Assembly: GCA_013297875.1 (NCBI GenBank)
Contig: JAAFIW010000009.1
Span: forward strand, 62,001 to 126,000
Source: Comamonadaceae bacterium
GTDB lineage: Bacteria; Pseudomonadota; Gammaproteobacteria; Burkholderiales; Burkholderiaceae_C
Length of the DNA: 64,000 nt
Direction: 5' to 3'
Shown here: positions 18,664-26,547 of the stretch, piece by piece
Layout of the letters: the number at the start of each line of letters is the position of its first letter
Numbering within the stretch: position 1 is the first letter of the stretch
Notes under the pieces: model-generated
What the model was told of the DNA's origin: nothing
The model's database searches: none
What the model saw: the letters and a program-made list of their open reading frames with translations, nothing else
Program-made: the position numbers and the translations under genes

Positions 18664-19041
18664 ATGCAAGGCCTACATCTCACCGCCGATCTCCACCAAT
18701 GCCGCTGCGACATGGCCTGGTTCACCAATGCCACGCAGCTGGGCGACTGGTGCCTGGAGGTGGTGCACGCGGTGGGCTTGAAGGCCGTGAACCAGCTGTT
18801 CCACACCTTTCCCGCCACCGCCCAAGGCCCCGGCGGCATCACCGCCACCGTGCTGCTGGCCGAGTCGCACCTGTGCATTCACACCTGGCCCGAGCAGCGC
18901 GCGGTGACCCTGGACGTGTATGTGTGCAACTTCGGCGGCGACCACTCGGCCAAAGCGCGTGGGCTAATGTTTGCGCTGACCCAGCGCTTTCAGCCTGAGT
19001 GGACGGAGCAGCGCTCGCTGGATCGGGGCAGCGAGTCTTGA
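18664..19041 (+). CDS. speD: S-adenosylmethionine decarboxylase proenzyme
   Basis: Makes decarboxylated SAM, the aminopropyl donor for spermidine. It has 125 residues, the short bacterial class. Self-cleavage site Glu-Ser in LLAESHLCIHTWPEQ (about residues 63-77) generates the pyruvoyl group; conserved His and the DVYVCNFGGDH strand follow. The ATG lies 2 bp after a long inverted repeat and no strong ribosome site is visible, so translation may be structure-dependent. The stop overlaps a TTG start of the murU-like gene. No spermidine synthase gene is nearby. Confidence 0.9.
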   Translation: MQGLHLTADLHQCRCDMAWFTNATQLGDWCLEVVHAVGLKAVNQLFHTFPATAQGPGGITATVLLAESHLCIHTWPEQRAVTLDVYVCNFGGDHSAKARGLMFALTQRFQPEWTEQRSLDRGSES

Positions 19042-19817
19042 GCATTGCCGCTCAGGCCCTGATCCTCGCCGCCGGCCGTGGCGAGCGCATGCGCCCGCTG
19101 ACCGACACATGCCCCAAACCCCTGCTGCCGGTGCGCGGCAAGCCGCTGATGCAGTGGCACCTGGAAGCGCTGGCGGCGGGTGGCTTTGATCGGGTGGTGG
19201 TGAATACCGCCTGGCTGGGGGAGCAGATTGAAACGCGTTTTCGGAGCGATTTCAGCCTCCAGCCCAGAGATTCATTGCTCAAGCAGCTATCAAATCAGAA
19301 GCAATCTGACAACCTTCACATCACCTATTCCCACGAAGGCCGCGACTTTGGCGGCGCGCTGGAGACCGCAGGCGGCATCGCCCGCGCGCTGCCACTGCTG
19401 GCCGATGTGTTCTGGGTGTTGGCAGGCGATGTGTTCACGCCCGATTTCTCCTTCACGCAAGCTGCGTTCGATGCGTTCACCAAAAGCGGCAAGCTGGGGC
19501 ACATCTGGCTGGTGCCCAACCCGCCGCACAACGCCACAGGCGATTTTGGTTTGTCTGAGGACGGCCTGGCGCTGAATCTGTCGCCGGCTGCCACCACCGA
19601 AATGCACACCTTTTCCACCATCGCCCTGTACCGCCGCGAACTGTTCTCGCCGCCGCATTGCCTTATTCCCTGGGGCAACCCCCAAGGCGAAAAAGCCCCC
19701 CTGGCCCCGCTGCTGCGCACGGCGATGGACAATCAGCAAATAACCGCGCAGCTGTATGGCGGAGCCTGGACGGATGTGGGAACCCCACAGCGGCTGGCGC
19801 AGTTGAATGCAGATTGA
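19038..19817 (+). CDS. murU: Nucleotidyltransferase, N-acetylmuramate-1-phosphate uridylyltransferase-like
   Basis: Predicted UDP-sugar synthesis step of cell-wall recycling. It has 259 residues. The start is TTG 19038, overlapping the speD stop (TTGA), because the fold begins at once with ALILAAGRGERMRPLTDT, then CPKPLLPVRGKPLMQWHL, and NTAWLGEQIE; ETAGGIARALPLL and VLAGDV carry later active-site strands and WTDVGTPQRL ends the fold, all as in MurU. About 17-20 extra residues (roughly 74-90, QPRDSLLKQLS) come from an in-frame copy of the dispersed repeat, between the QIETRF helix and the YSHEG strand. The usual partner kinase gene amgK is not adjacent. The frame is intact, but activity with the insert is unknown. 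Confidence 0.82.
   Translation: MSIAAQALILAAGRGERMRPLTDTCPKPLLPVRGKPLMQWHLEALAAGGFDRVVVNTAWLGEQIETRFRSDFSLQPRDSLLKQLSNQKQSDNLHITYSHEGRDFGGALETAGGIARALPLLADVFWVLAGDVFTPDFSFTQAAFDAFTKSGKLGHIWLVPNPPHNATGDFGLSEDGLALNLSPAATTEMHTFSTIALYRRELFSPPHCLIPWGNPQGEKAPLAPLLRTAMDNQQITAQLYGGAWTDVGTPQRLAQLNAD
19258..19306 (-). repeat. Dispersed repeat in frame inside the murU-like gene
   Basis: The reverse strand reads GATAGCTGCTTGAGCAATGA then TCTCTGGGCTGG, nearly identical to the intergenic copies at 44574 and 46107. The host gene reads it antisense in the frame giving QPRDSLLKQLS, without a stop. Confidence 0.9.
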
Positions 19818-19863
19818 TACCGCCTGAGACACCATTCAGCAGAAATTTAGGTATCATTCGACC

Positions 19864-20286
19864 ATGCTTGTTGTGGTCGATACCAATGTCATCGTGGGTG
19901 CCTGCATGGGTGTCGGTGCGTCGGCACGGGTGGTGGAGTTGTGCATCACAGGCCAGCTGACACCGGCAGTGGGGTCTGCACTGCTGCTGGAATACGAGGA
20001 CGTTTTGTCCCGTGGTTCGCTGTTCGAAGCTTGCCGCCTGACGGCTGCTGAGCGCGACGAGTTACTGGATATTTTTTTGGCACATGCCAAGTGGGTCAAA
20101 ACCTATTTCACTTGGCGCCCCAATTTGAAGGATGAGGCTGATAACCATGTGGTGGAGCTGGCCGTGGCATGTGGCGCCACACGCATCGTGACCTGGAACA
20201 CGCGAGACTTTGCATCCGCCGAGTTGAGATTTCCCTTACTGCGTCTGGCTACTCCAGCGCAATTGCTTCAGGAGCTACAAACATGA
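19864..20286 (+). CDS. PIN-domain toxin (COG1569-type)
   Basis: Putative ribonuclease toxin of a type II toxin-antitoxin pair, 140 residues. N-terminal VVVDTNVIVGACM holds the first catalytic Asp. A middle acidic cluster and DEADNHVVELAVACGATRIV, followed by TWNTRDF, supply the later acidic residues. It belongs to the putative TA component PIN family. The toxin precedes its antitoxin, and the stop overlaps the antitoxin start by 4 bp. Confidence 0.85.
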   Translation: MLVVVDTNVIVGACMGVGASARVVELCITGQLTPAVGSALLLEYEDVLSRGSLFEACRLTAAERDELLDIFLAHAKWVKTYFTWRPNLKDEADNHVVELAVACGATRIVTWNTRDFASAELRFPLLRLATPAQLLQELQT

Positions 20287-20507
20287 GCGCTTTAACCTTG
20301 CGACTACCCGATGACAAACACGACCGGCTCAAAGCACTGGCCCAGCAGCGCGGCATGAGTCTGGCGCGACTGCTGGACGAATTGACCACCCAAGCCCTGG
20401 TCGAATTCGACACGGAAACCCGCTTCCTGATTCGTGCCCAGCGCGGTACCAACCGGGTCGAGCGCGGTCTGCAATTGCTACGCAAAGCACAAGGAATCGA
20501 AGCATGA
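20283..20507 (+). CDS. Ribbon-helix-helix-type antitoxin
   Basis: 74-residue partner of the PIN toxin. The N-terminal strand-helix-helix MSALTLRLPDDKHDRLKALA, then GMSLARLLDELTTQALVEF, is a ribbon-helix-helix DNA-binding unit. A basic C-terminal part ends in RGLQLLRKAQGIEA. Overlaps the toxin by 4 bp upstream and pepP by 4 bp downstream (ATGA), so toxin, antitoxin and pepP form one coupled unit. Confidence 0.82.
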   Translation: MSALTLRLPDDKHDRLKALAQQRGMSLARLLDELTTQALVEFDTETRFLIRAQRGTNRVERGLQLLRKAQGIEA

Positions 20508-21883
20508 ACACGATCCACACCCAACGCCGCGCCCGCCTGGCCGCCCAACTCGGCCCGCACGGCATCGCCATCATTCCCACCGCGCCCGAGCGGCCGCGCA
20601 ACCGCGACAGCGACTACATCTACCGGCATGACAGCTACTTTTACTACCTGACCGGCTTCACCGAGCCCCACGCCTGGCTAGTGATCACCGGCGACGGCAG
20701 CACCACGCTGTTTTGCCAGCCCAAAGACATGGAGCGCGAGATCTGGGATGGCATACGCCTGGGGCCGCAGGCCGCGCCACAGGCTCTTAACGTGAGCGTC
20801 GCCTACCCGGTGGGCGAGCTGAACACGCAGCTACCCAAGCTGCTGGAAAACCGAGATGCGGTGTGGTTTCCGTTTGCCATTCACAGCGGCCTGGAAGCGC
20901 AGGTGGCGCAGTGGCTCAACGCCGTGCGCGCCCGCGTGCGCTATGGCGCGCTGTGCCCCGAGCAGCAGCGCGATTTGTGCAGCGTGCTCGATGAAATGCG
21001 TTTGTTCAAAGACGCGCACGAGCAGGATGTGATGCGCCGCGCCGCCGTCATCAGCGCCCGCGGCCACATCCGCGCCATGCAGCTTTCTGCCCGCATGCTG
21101 CGCGAAGGCCAAGATGTGCGCGAGTACCACCTGGATGCCGAGCTGCTGCACGAATTCCGTCTGGGTGGCTCGCAATACCCTGCTTACGGGTCGATTGTGG
21201 CCGCCGGTGCCAACGCCTGCGTGCTGCACTACCGCGCCGACGCTGCGCCCGTGCGCGCGGGCGAACTGGTGCTGATTGACGCCGGTTGCGAGCTGGACGG
21301 GTATGCGAGCGACATCACCCGCACCTTCCCCGCCAACGGCAGCTTCACCGGCCCCCAGCGCGCGCTGTATGACATCGTGCTGGCCAGCCAGGAGGCGGCT
21401 GCGGCCGCTACCAAACCCGGCGCGCGCTTCACCGACCCGCACGACGCGGCGGTGAAGGTGCTGAGCCAGGGCATGCTGGACGTAGGCCTGCTGGACGCCA
21501 ACAAAGTAGGCAGCCTGCAAGACGTGATCGACAAACGCGCCTACTTCCAGTTCTATATGCACCGCACCGGCCACTGGCTGGGGCTGGATGTGCATGACTG
21601 CGGCAGTTACGTGGAGCCCTCACAGGTGGGCGAGGTGAGCGAGCGGCGCGACCCGCTGTCCAACGAGCTCATCAAAGACCGCCCCAGCCGCGTGCTGCAG
21701 CCAGGCATGGTGCTCACCATTGAGCCGGGCCTCTATGTGCGGCCTGCAGAGGGCGTGCCGGAGCAGTTTCACAACATCGGCATTCGCATTGAAGACGATG
21801 CGCTGGTGAATGCGACAGGCTGTGAGCTGATGTCGCGCGGGGTGCCGGTGAGGGCGGAGGAGATTGAGGCGTTGATGCGGTGA
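20504..21883 (+). CDS. pepP: Xaa-Pro aminopeptidase (AMP_N / M24B)
   Basis: Releases N-terminal residues next to proline; a dinuclear metal enzyme of 459 residues. N-terminal AMP_N domain with RPRNRDSDYIYRHDSYFYYL. M24 catalytic domain with ligands D and D in LIDAGCELDGYASDITRTFP, H in MHRTGHWLGLDVHDCG, E in VLTIEPGLY and E in NIGIRIEDD. Its ATG overlaps the antitoxin stop by 4 bp. That is odd for a housekeeping gene and means its expression follows the TA transcript unless an internal promoter exists. Confidence 0.95.
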   Translation: MNTIHTQRRARLAAQLGPHGIAIIPTAPERPRNRDSDYIYRHDSYFYYLTGFTEPHAWLVITGDGSTTLFCQPKDMEREIWDGIRLGPQAAPQALNVSVAYPVGELNTQLPKLLENRDAVWFPFAIHSGLEAQVAQWLNAVRARVRYGALCPEQQRDLCSVLDEMRLFKDAHEQDVMRRAAVISARGHIRAMQLSARMLREGQDVREYHLDAELLHEFRLGGSQYPAYGSIVAAGANACVLHYRADAAPVRAGELVLIDAGCELDGYASDITRTFPANGSFTGPQRALYDIVLASQEAAAAATKPGARFTDPHDAAVKVLSQGMLDVGLLDANKVGSLQDVIDKRAYFQFYMHRTGHWLGLDVHDCGSYVEPSQVGEVSERRDPLSNELIKDRPSRVLQPGMVLTIEPGLYVRPAEGVPEQFHNIGIRIEDDALVNATGCELMSRGVPVRAEEIEALMR

Positions 21884-21919
21884 GGAGAGTTGGAGCAGTT
21901 ATCGCGCTCAGATCGGTAT

Positions 21920-22300
21920 TTAAACAATACCCGCATGGTAGTTTGCGGTGTTTTGTGCATGATTGGCTATTTCCTCTACCTCTTGAATCCGCATGCCAAG
22001 TGCTGCCTTCATTTCTAAGATCTCTTTGGCAGTTTGCTCAGCGGTCAGTTTTTGTACTTTGATCAATTCAATGGTTTCCTTCGCTTCAGTCGCCTTTTCA
22101 CGGACGAATTCTGCATTGGCGCTAAGCGCACTTATCGAAAACTTTTGAAGCGTGCCGAACTGAAATAAATAAAACGCCGCCGACACGAGCAGAACGCACA
22201 CGAATAGCGTCGCAAACATCGCGGAGTCTTTCGTATACGCCGCATAAAGAGTAAAGGTCAAAAGGCTAAGCGCAACAACCATGAAAAAAAAGCGATGCAT
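21920..22300 (-). CDS. Small membrane protein with coiled coil
   Basis: Function not recognised. 126 residues: two N-terminal hydrophobic helices (FFFMVVALSLLTFTLYAA and MFATLFVCVLLVSAAFYLF), then a polar helical tail of about 70 residues with heptad-like pattern (REKATEAKETIELIKVQKLT). The tail probably projects into the cytoplasm as a coiled coil. Lower GC and more Ala/Lys/Glu-rich codons than the neighbours hint at transfer. Convergent with pepP. Confidence 0.6.
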   Translation of the reverse strand: MHRFFFMVVALSLLTFTLYAAYTKDSAMFATLFVCVLLVSAAFYLFQFGTLQKFSISALSANAEFVREKATEAKETIELIKVQKLTAEQTAKEILEMKAALGMRIQEVEEIANHAQNTANYHAGIV

Positions 22301-22419
22301 ATGAGGTGTGTAAGTTCAGCGGAATTCACTACAACCTGTGTTACCTACAAGCTTAGTTGAGCCAAGGCTTTCGGGCGAGCACCCTCAATATGAGGCGGCA
22401 TGTCGTTGTGCCCATGGAA

Positions 22420-23025
22420 CTAACCATCCAGGTGGCCGATTACCCGCTGCACCCACTGCGGCAGCGACTCCACCACCCTCTGCGTCTGCCCGTTCTGATA
22501 AACCGCCACCAATTGCGGCCCACCGTCTTCAATTTCGCGCGCTTCAAATAAATAGGCGGTGGTCGCCAAATTCACCGCACGGCTGAGATTGGCCAGGGTG
22601 CGCGGGTAGCGCGCCAGAATGCGTTCCGGAGGCACGTCGTGGCCGCCTTCTTGCGCCCGGTGTTTGACTCGGGCCAGCAGGCGCTGCGGGTCGTCTAGTG
22701 CGACCACATACAACGCGACGGCAAAACCGTTGGCGACAGCTCCTTCAATCAAGGCCAGCTTGGATTCGTGGGAGAACACGGTTTCACTAACGAACGATTC
22801 GCCATTGGCCAGCTTTTCGGCGCGCTGCGCGTCGGCCCAATGCCGCGCCGCTTCGGAGCGCTGCTCGGGGTCGCTGATGTGTTGCAGATGGTCGCGTTCA
22901 TAGATGTCGGCGTTTACAAACACCAGGTCGGCACCGATGATTTGATCGTCGACCAAGGCCCGGTACAACGTAGACTTGCCAGCGCCATTCGGACCTGCCA
23001 GCAAATGAAAGACGGGTACCGCCAC
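22420..23025 (-). CDS. Zeta-toxin-like P-loop kinase
   Basis: 201 residues from GTG 23025. Walker A LLAGPNGAGKSTLYRAL at about 8-24; IGADLVFVNADIYERD resembles the zeta-toxin substrate-binding segment, and a GESFVSETVFSHESK stretch matches the F-x-x-E-T-T-x-S motif of the family. Zeta toxins phosphorylate UDP-N-acetylglucosamine; other members act as antitoxin-free kinases, so the exact role is open. The GTG follows the ParD-like stop with no gap, a strong sign of a toxin-antitoxin operon. Confidence 0.82.
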   Translation of the reverse strand: MAVPVFHLLAGPNGAGKSTLYRALVDDQIIGADLVFVNADIYERDHLQHISDPEQRSEAARHWADAQRAEKLANGESFVSETVFSHESKLALIEGAVANGFAVALYVVALDDPQRLLARVKHRAQEGGHDVPPERILARYPRTLANLSRAVNLATTAYLFEAREIEDGGPQLVAVYQNGQTQRVVESLPQWVQRVIGHLDG

Positions 23026-23346
23026 CTACTGGGCCAACTGCCGATTGGCTTGCACGATGCTTTGCACGCGCTGGGCCAACGAGCCGCTGGCTTGTGCAGC
23101 CAGCAGGCGATTCGTCAAGTCTGTCAGCGCAAGCTTTTGTTGAGCTTGTCGCGCGCTGGCCTCATACCGTTCAATCGCCGTCCGTGCCTCTTGCGCCGTC
23201 AACCCCGAATGCTCCACCACCTGCCCCAAAGTGGACCAGTATTCGATCTGGCTGGCGACCGATCGGCGCATGGGGGCGGCGCTTTGGCGGGCGGCGTCGA
23301 CCAGGGTTGTTGGGAGCTTGACAGAGGCAAAAGCCGTGGCAGACAT
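23026..23346 (-). CDS. ParD-like antitoxin
   Basis: 106 residues from ATG 23346 (MSATAFASVKLPTTLVDAAR). The N-terminal SVKLPTTLVDAARQSAAPMR, then VASQIEYWSTLGQVVE, matches the ParD_like family often linked with zeta-like kinases. A helical C-terminal tail (ERYEASARQAQQKLALTDL) would bind the partner. It directly precedes the kinase with zero spacing. An 11-bp perfect inverted repeat 20 bp upstream is a candidate autoregulatory operator. Confidence 0.8.
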   Translation of the reverse strand: MSATAFASVKLPTTLVDAARQSAAPMRRSVASQIEYWSTLGQVVEHSGLTAQEARTAIERYEASARQAQQKLALTDLTNRLLAAQASGSLAQRVQSIVQANRQLAQ

Positions 23347-23366
23347 AAAAACCCCTTGAAATGAAA

Positions 23367-23403
23367 CGAAGTGCGCCATTTTGCGCCAAAACGGCGCACT
23401 TCG
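23367..23403. promoter_or_regulatory. Candidate operator of the ParD-like/zeta operon
   Basis: CGAAGTGCGCC (23367-23377) and GGCGCACTTCG (23393-23403) are a perfect 11-bp inverted repeat with a 15-bp centre, 20 bp upstream of the antitoxin ATG. Position fits autoregulation by the antitoxin. Confidence 0.5.
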
Positions 23404-23417
23404 CTAGTGTCGCGTTG

Positions 23418-23445
23418 GGCGTTGCGGTTTTTGCGCCGCAACGCC
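23418..23445. terminator. Hairpin downstream of the gamma-glutamyltransferase gene
   Basis: GGCGTTGCGG and CCGCAACGCC form a perfect 10-bp stem with an 8-bp loop, 12 bp past the ggt stop. No T tract follows on the minus strand, so it may terminate weakly or serve as a second operator for the TA operon. Confidence 0.4.
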
Positions 23446-23457
23446 TCACGAAGCAAC

Positions 23458-25479
23458 TCAGGGCAGTGCGTCGCCCAGCGCAATGCCTTCGCGCCGTGGA
23501 TCAGCCCCACCCACCAGCACCGTGCGCCCGTTTTGCTGGGTTTTGATGATGGTGGACACGCCGCTGGACTGGGCGGCAAAGCTCACGGTGTGGCCCAGGC
23601 TGCGCAGGCCGTTGAGCAGGGGGTCGTTCAGGCCGGTGTTGCTCACGTCAATCGACGGGTGCTCGCCGCCCACGCCGGTGGTCACGCTGTTGCCCGCACC
23701 AAAGTTCACCATCGAGGTGGCTTGCTGGGCGTCCAGTTTCCAGTCGATGGCGCTGACCACGGTTTTCACCACAAACTGAATGATGGCCGCGCCGCCGGGG
23801 GAGCCGGTGGCCATCAAGAAGTCGCCGCGTGAGCCGTCAGCTGCCCGGGTGAACAGGAGTGTGGGCGACATGGAACTGCGCGGGCGCTTGTTGGCCTGGA
23901 TGCGGTTGGCAATCGGGCCGGTGGCGTCTGACGGGTCGAACGAGAAGTCGGTCAGCTGGTTGTTCAGCAAGAAGCCGCGCGTGAAGTGGAACGAGCCCAT
24001 GCCCGACTCGATGGTCGTCGTCATCACCACCACATTGCCGTATTTGTCGACGATGGACATGTGGGTCGTGCCATTGCCTTCTTGCGCGCTCACACCGGCG
24101 GGCCGCGCGGCGGGGAACACACCGGCCGTGGCGGTGCCCATGCTGCGGGTAAGCGATATGAGGCCGGCGCGGCCTCGAAGGTAGGTTTTGTCGACCATCG
24201 ACGACACGCCGTTGCCGGGCAGCGAGACAAAGTCGGTGTCGGCCACATACAGGTTGCGGTCGGCATAGGCCAGGCGCTGGCTTTCGCTGACCAGGTGCAC
24301 GCCCTGCACAGACGGTTTGCCGCCTTCGGCGTTGACCAGGGTGGGGCTGTTTTCAGCCGAGGCCATGTTGAAGTTTTCCAAAATGCCCAACGACTGTGCC
24401 ACCGCAATACCGCCGGACGATGGAGGTCCCATGCCGCAGACCCAGGTGTCGCGGTAGGTGGTGCACACCGGCTCGCGGCGAATGGCGCGGTAGTTGGCCA
24501 GGTCGCTCAGCTCGGTCAGGCCGGGCGTGATGGCAACCGTGGTCGAGGCATTCACGCCGCCGGTGTTCACCTTGATTTTGTTGACGATGGACTGGGCAAT
24601 CGGCCCGGTGTAGAAGGCGTTGGCACCGCCCTGGGCAATGCTGTTCAGCGTCGTTGCGTATTCGGGGTTCTTGATGAGGGTGCCCAAGGCCTTGGGTGTG
24701 TAGTCAAGATTCAAGAAATAAGCCGCCGCTTCGGGGTCGCGCAGCAAGTCGTTGCGTGCACCGCTGATGGCTGCTGCCATGCGGCCACTGATGGCAAAAC
24801 CGTCGGTTGCCAGCTTCACGCCGGGGGCAAACAGGCCGCTCCAGGCCTGGCGGCCATGGTCTTGGTGGGCCAGCTCCAGCATGCGCACCGCGCCGGGTGT
24901 ACCAATGGAACGGCCGCTGGCGCGGGTGCTGGCAAATGCGTTGCCCAGATTGGGCAGCGGGTTGGTCTGGTCAGTGGCGCTGACGTGACGCAGGTAGTTC
25001 TCGGTAGCGGCTGCCGGCGCGGTTTCGCGCCCGTCGTAGCTTTGCACCTGTTTGGTGGTGGCGTTGTAGTGCAGCATGAACGCGCCGCCGCCCAGACCGG
25101 ACGATTGCGGCTCGACCAGGCCCAGCACGGCTTGCACCGCCACCGCCGCATCGACTGCACTGCCGCCCGAGGCCAGCACATTGCAGCCAGCCTGCGTGGC
25201 CAGCGGGTTGGCCGTGACAGCCATGAAGCTCAGTGCGGTCACCGGTTTTTTGCCTGGTTTGTAGCCCGATGACGGCTCAGGAATCGCTGGGTCGCCCGGC
25301 AGGCCTGAGCCTACGGCGACGGTGGTGGTGCCTGCGTTTTGTAAACAGGCCTGCAAGGCATTGGCCTGCGTGGTGTTGTCATCGTCGCCACCACAACCCC
25401 ACAGCGCCACCACGCTCAGGGCCAAGGGCACGGCCCAGCGGACACTGCGGCGAATCCTCGAATTTGTTTTGTCTTTCAT
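23458..25479 (-). CDS. ggt: Gamma-glutamyltransferase (glutathione hydrolase), lipoprotein form
   Basis: Cleaves glutathione and other gamma-glutamyl compounds in the periplasm. It is made as an autoprocessed proenzyme. 673 residues, longer than usual because of a lipoprotein leader (VVALWGCGGDDDN, lipobox Cys near 29) and a linker. The nucleophile Thr begins the small subunit in GNGTTHMSIVDKYGN (about residue 470). Substrate motifs are DVGRETAP-like YDGRETAPAAATENYL, GPPSSGGIAVAQSLG, SMSPTLLF and TGSPGGAAIIQ. Promoter region contains nothing distinctive. Free-standing gene. Confidence 0.95.
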   Translation of the reverse strand: MKDKTNSRIRRSVRWAVPLALSVVALWGCGGDDDNTTQANALQACLQNAGTTTVAVGSGLPGDPAIPEPSSGYKPGKKPVTALSFMAVTANPLATQAGCNVLASGGSAVDAAVAVQAVLGLVEPQSSGLGGGAFMLHYNATTKQVQSYDGRETAPAAATENYLRHVSATDQTNPLPNLGNAFASTRASGRSIGTPGAVRMLELAHQDHGRQAWSGLFAPGVKLATDGFAISGRMAAAISGARNDLLRDPEAAAYFLNLDYTPKALGTLIKNPEYATTLNSIAQGGANAFYTGPIAQSIVNKIKVNTGGVNASTTVAITPGLTELSDLANYRAIRREPVCTTYRDTWVCGMGPPSSGGIAVAQSLGILENFNMASAENSPTLVNAEGGKPSVQGVHLVSESQRLAYADRNLYVADTDFVSLPGNGVSSMVDKTYLRGRAGLISLTRSMGTATAGVFPAARPAGVSAQEGNGTTHMSIVDKYGNVVVMTTTIESGMGSFHFTRGFLLNNQLTDFSFDPSDATGPIANRIQANKRPRSSMSPTLLFTRAADGSRGDFLMATGSPGGAAIIQFVVKTVVSAIDWKLDAQQATSMVNFGAGNSVTTGVGGEHPSIDVSNTGLNDPLLNGLRSLGHTVSFAAQSSGVSTIIKTQQNGRTVLVGGADPRREGIALGDALP

Positions 25480-25602
25480 CAGCGGACTCCTGAAATAACG
25501 GCCTACACACCACGGCGGTCTGTCACGGCAGAGTCATTAAGCAAGGCACGGGCTGGGCTGTCAATTCAAGGAAACCTGCAAGCGGCGCAATGTCGCTGGA
25601 TT

Positions 25603-25652
25603 TGCTATCTAAAATATAGCTGTTTGAGCAGGTTTTACATGGGCGAAATGGA
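25603..25652 (+). repeat. Dispersed GCTAY/TGTTTGAGCA repeat
   Basis: GCTATC-N-ATAGCTGTTTGAGCAG then TACATGGGCG. Lies between the start of ggt and the end of the first methyltransferase gene of the glycan region. Confidence 0.85.
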
Positions 25653-25686
25653 TATTTCACCATCGAATACGGGTTCATGCGCTGAG

Positions 25687-26511
25687 CTACCCCTCCCGCT
25701 GCATCCAGAAGCTGCCACCGGTGCCCAGCGCCGGGCAGCGCGGAAACACCGATGTAATGGCCTGGGGGTGGCGGCTGAGCAGGTAGTGGGCCATCCAGAC
25801 CACGCGCCAGTCGCGGTTGCCCATCAAAAAGGCGTGCAGCAGGTATTGCTCGTTCCAGCTGCGCCCCTCTTCCAGCAACCAGGGTTTGGGGTATTCGTCG
25901 GGCAGAAAAATGTCGTGCAGGTGCACGTACACACCGGCTTTGAGCCGGGGCAGGATCTGAAAAAACAGGTGGTTCACGTCGCTGCCGGTTTTACAGACAT
26001 GCGACGAATCGACAAACAGCACATCACCATCGGCCAGTTGCTCAAACATCGCAGGGTCGAGTTCTTCTAGGCGCGACGTCACCAGTCGGGTGATGCCCGG
26101 CACGCCAGCCACCAGAAAATCGCGCGGATAGGGCTCGATGCAGGTGATGTCGATACGGCCTGCGAACATGCGGCGGTTGGCGTCCGCCATCACCAGCGAT
26201 GAAAAGCCCGAGCCGACTTCAATGATCCGCCTGGGCTTGAACAGGCACACGGCCGCAAACAGGAATTCGGCGTCCAGCACCGGAAACATGCCGTTTTGGT
26301 AGAAGTAGCGGTTCGGTTCTGCGGGCGCTTCAACCGGGTAGTCCAGCCCCGCCAGGTGGGGCCGCAGGCGCTCCAACAGCTGCAACTGCTGCGCCACTTG
26401 CATGTCCACCCCGGCCAGCGCGGGGCGCAGGGCCCAGATGTCGTTTTCGCGGCTGCGCAAATCGGCCGGATCGACAACAGGTGAATAGTAGTGACCGGGT
26501 GGAAAACCCAT
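25687..26511 (-). CDS. Class I SAM-dependent methyltransferase (Methyltransf_24-like)
   Basis: 274 residues from ATG 26511 (MGFPPGHYYSPVVD); upstream codons belong to the divergent gene. SAM-binding motif I is RRIIEVGSGFSSLVMAD (about residues 110-126). IDITCIEPYPRDFL carries the acidic ribose-binding residue, and DVLFVDSSHVCKTGSDVNH resembles the metal-dependent methyltransferase/hydroxylase group found in polysaccharide loci. Divergent from the next methyltransferase with 36 bp between starts. Likely modifies a sugar of the surface glycan made by the neighbouring glycosyltransferases; this is an inference from context. Confidence 0.82.
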   Translation of the reverse strand: MGFPPGHYYSPVVDPADLRSRENDIWALRPALAGVDMQVAQQLQLLERLRPHLAGLDYPVEAPAEPNRYFYQNGMFPVLDAEFLFAAVCLFKPRRIIEVGSGFSSLVMADANRRMFAGRIDITCIEPYPRDFLVAGVPGITRLVTSRLEELDPAMFEQLADGDVLFVDSSHVCKTGSDVNHLFFQILPRLKAGVYVHLHDIFLPDEYPKPWLLEEGRSWNEQYLLHAFLMGNRDWRVVWMAHYLLSRHPQAITSVFPRCPALGTGGSFWMQREG

Positions 26512-26547
26512 GCATGCTCCGGCTGAAGACCTATTGTAGGATTCCTT

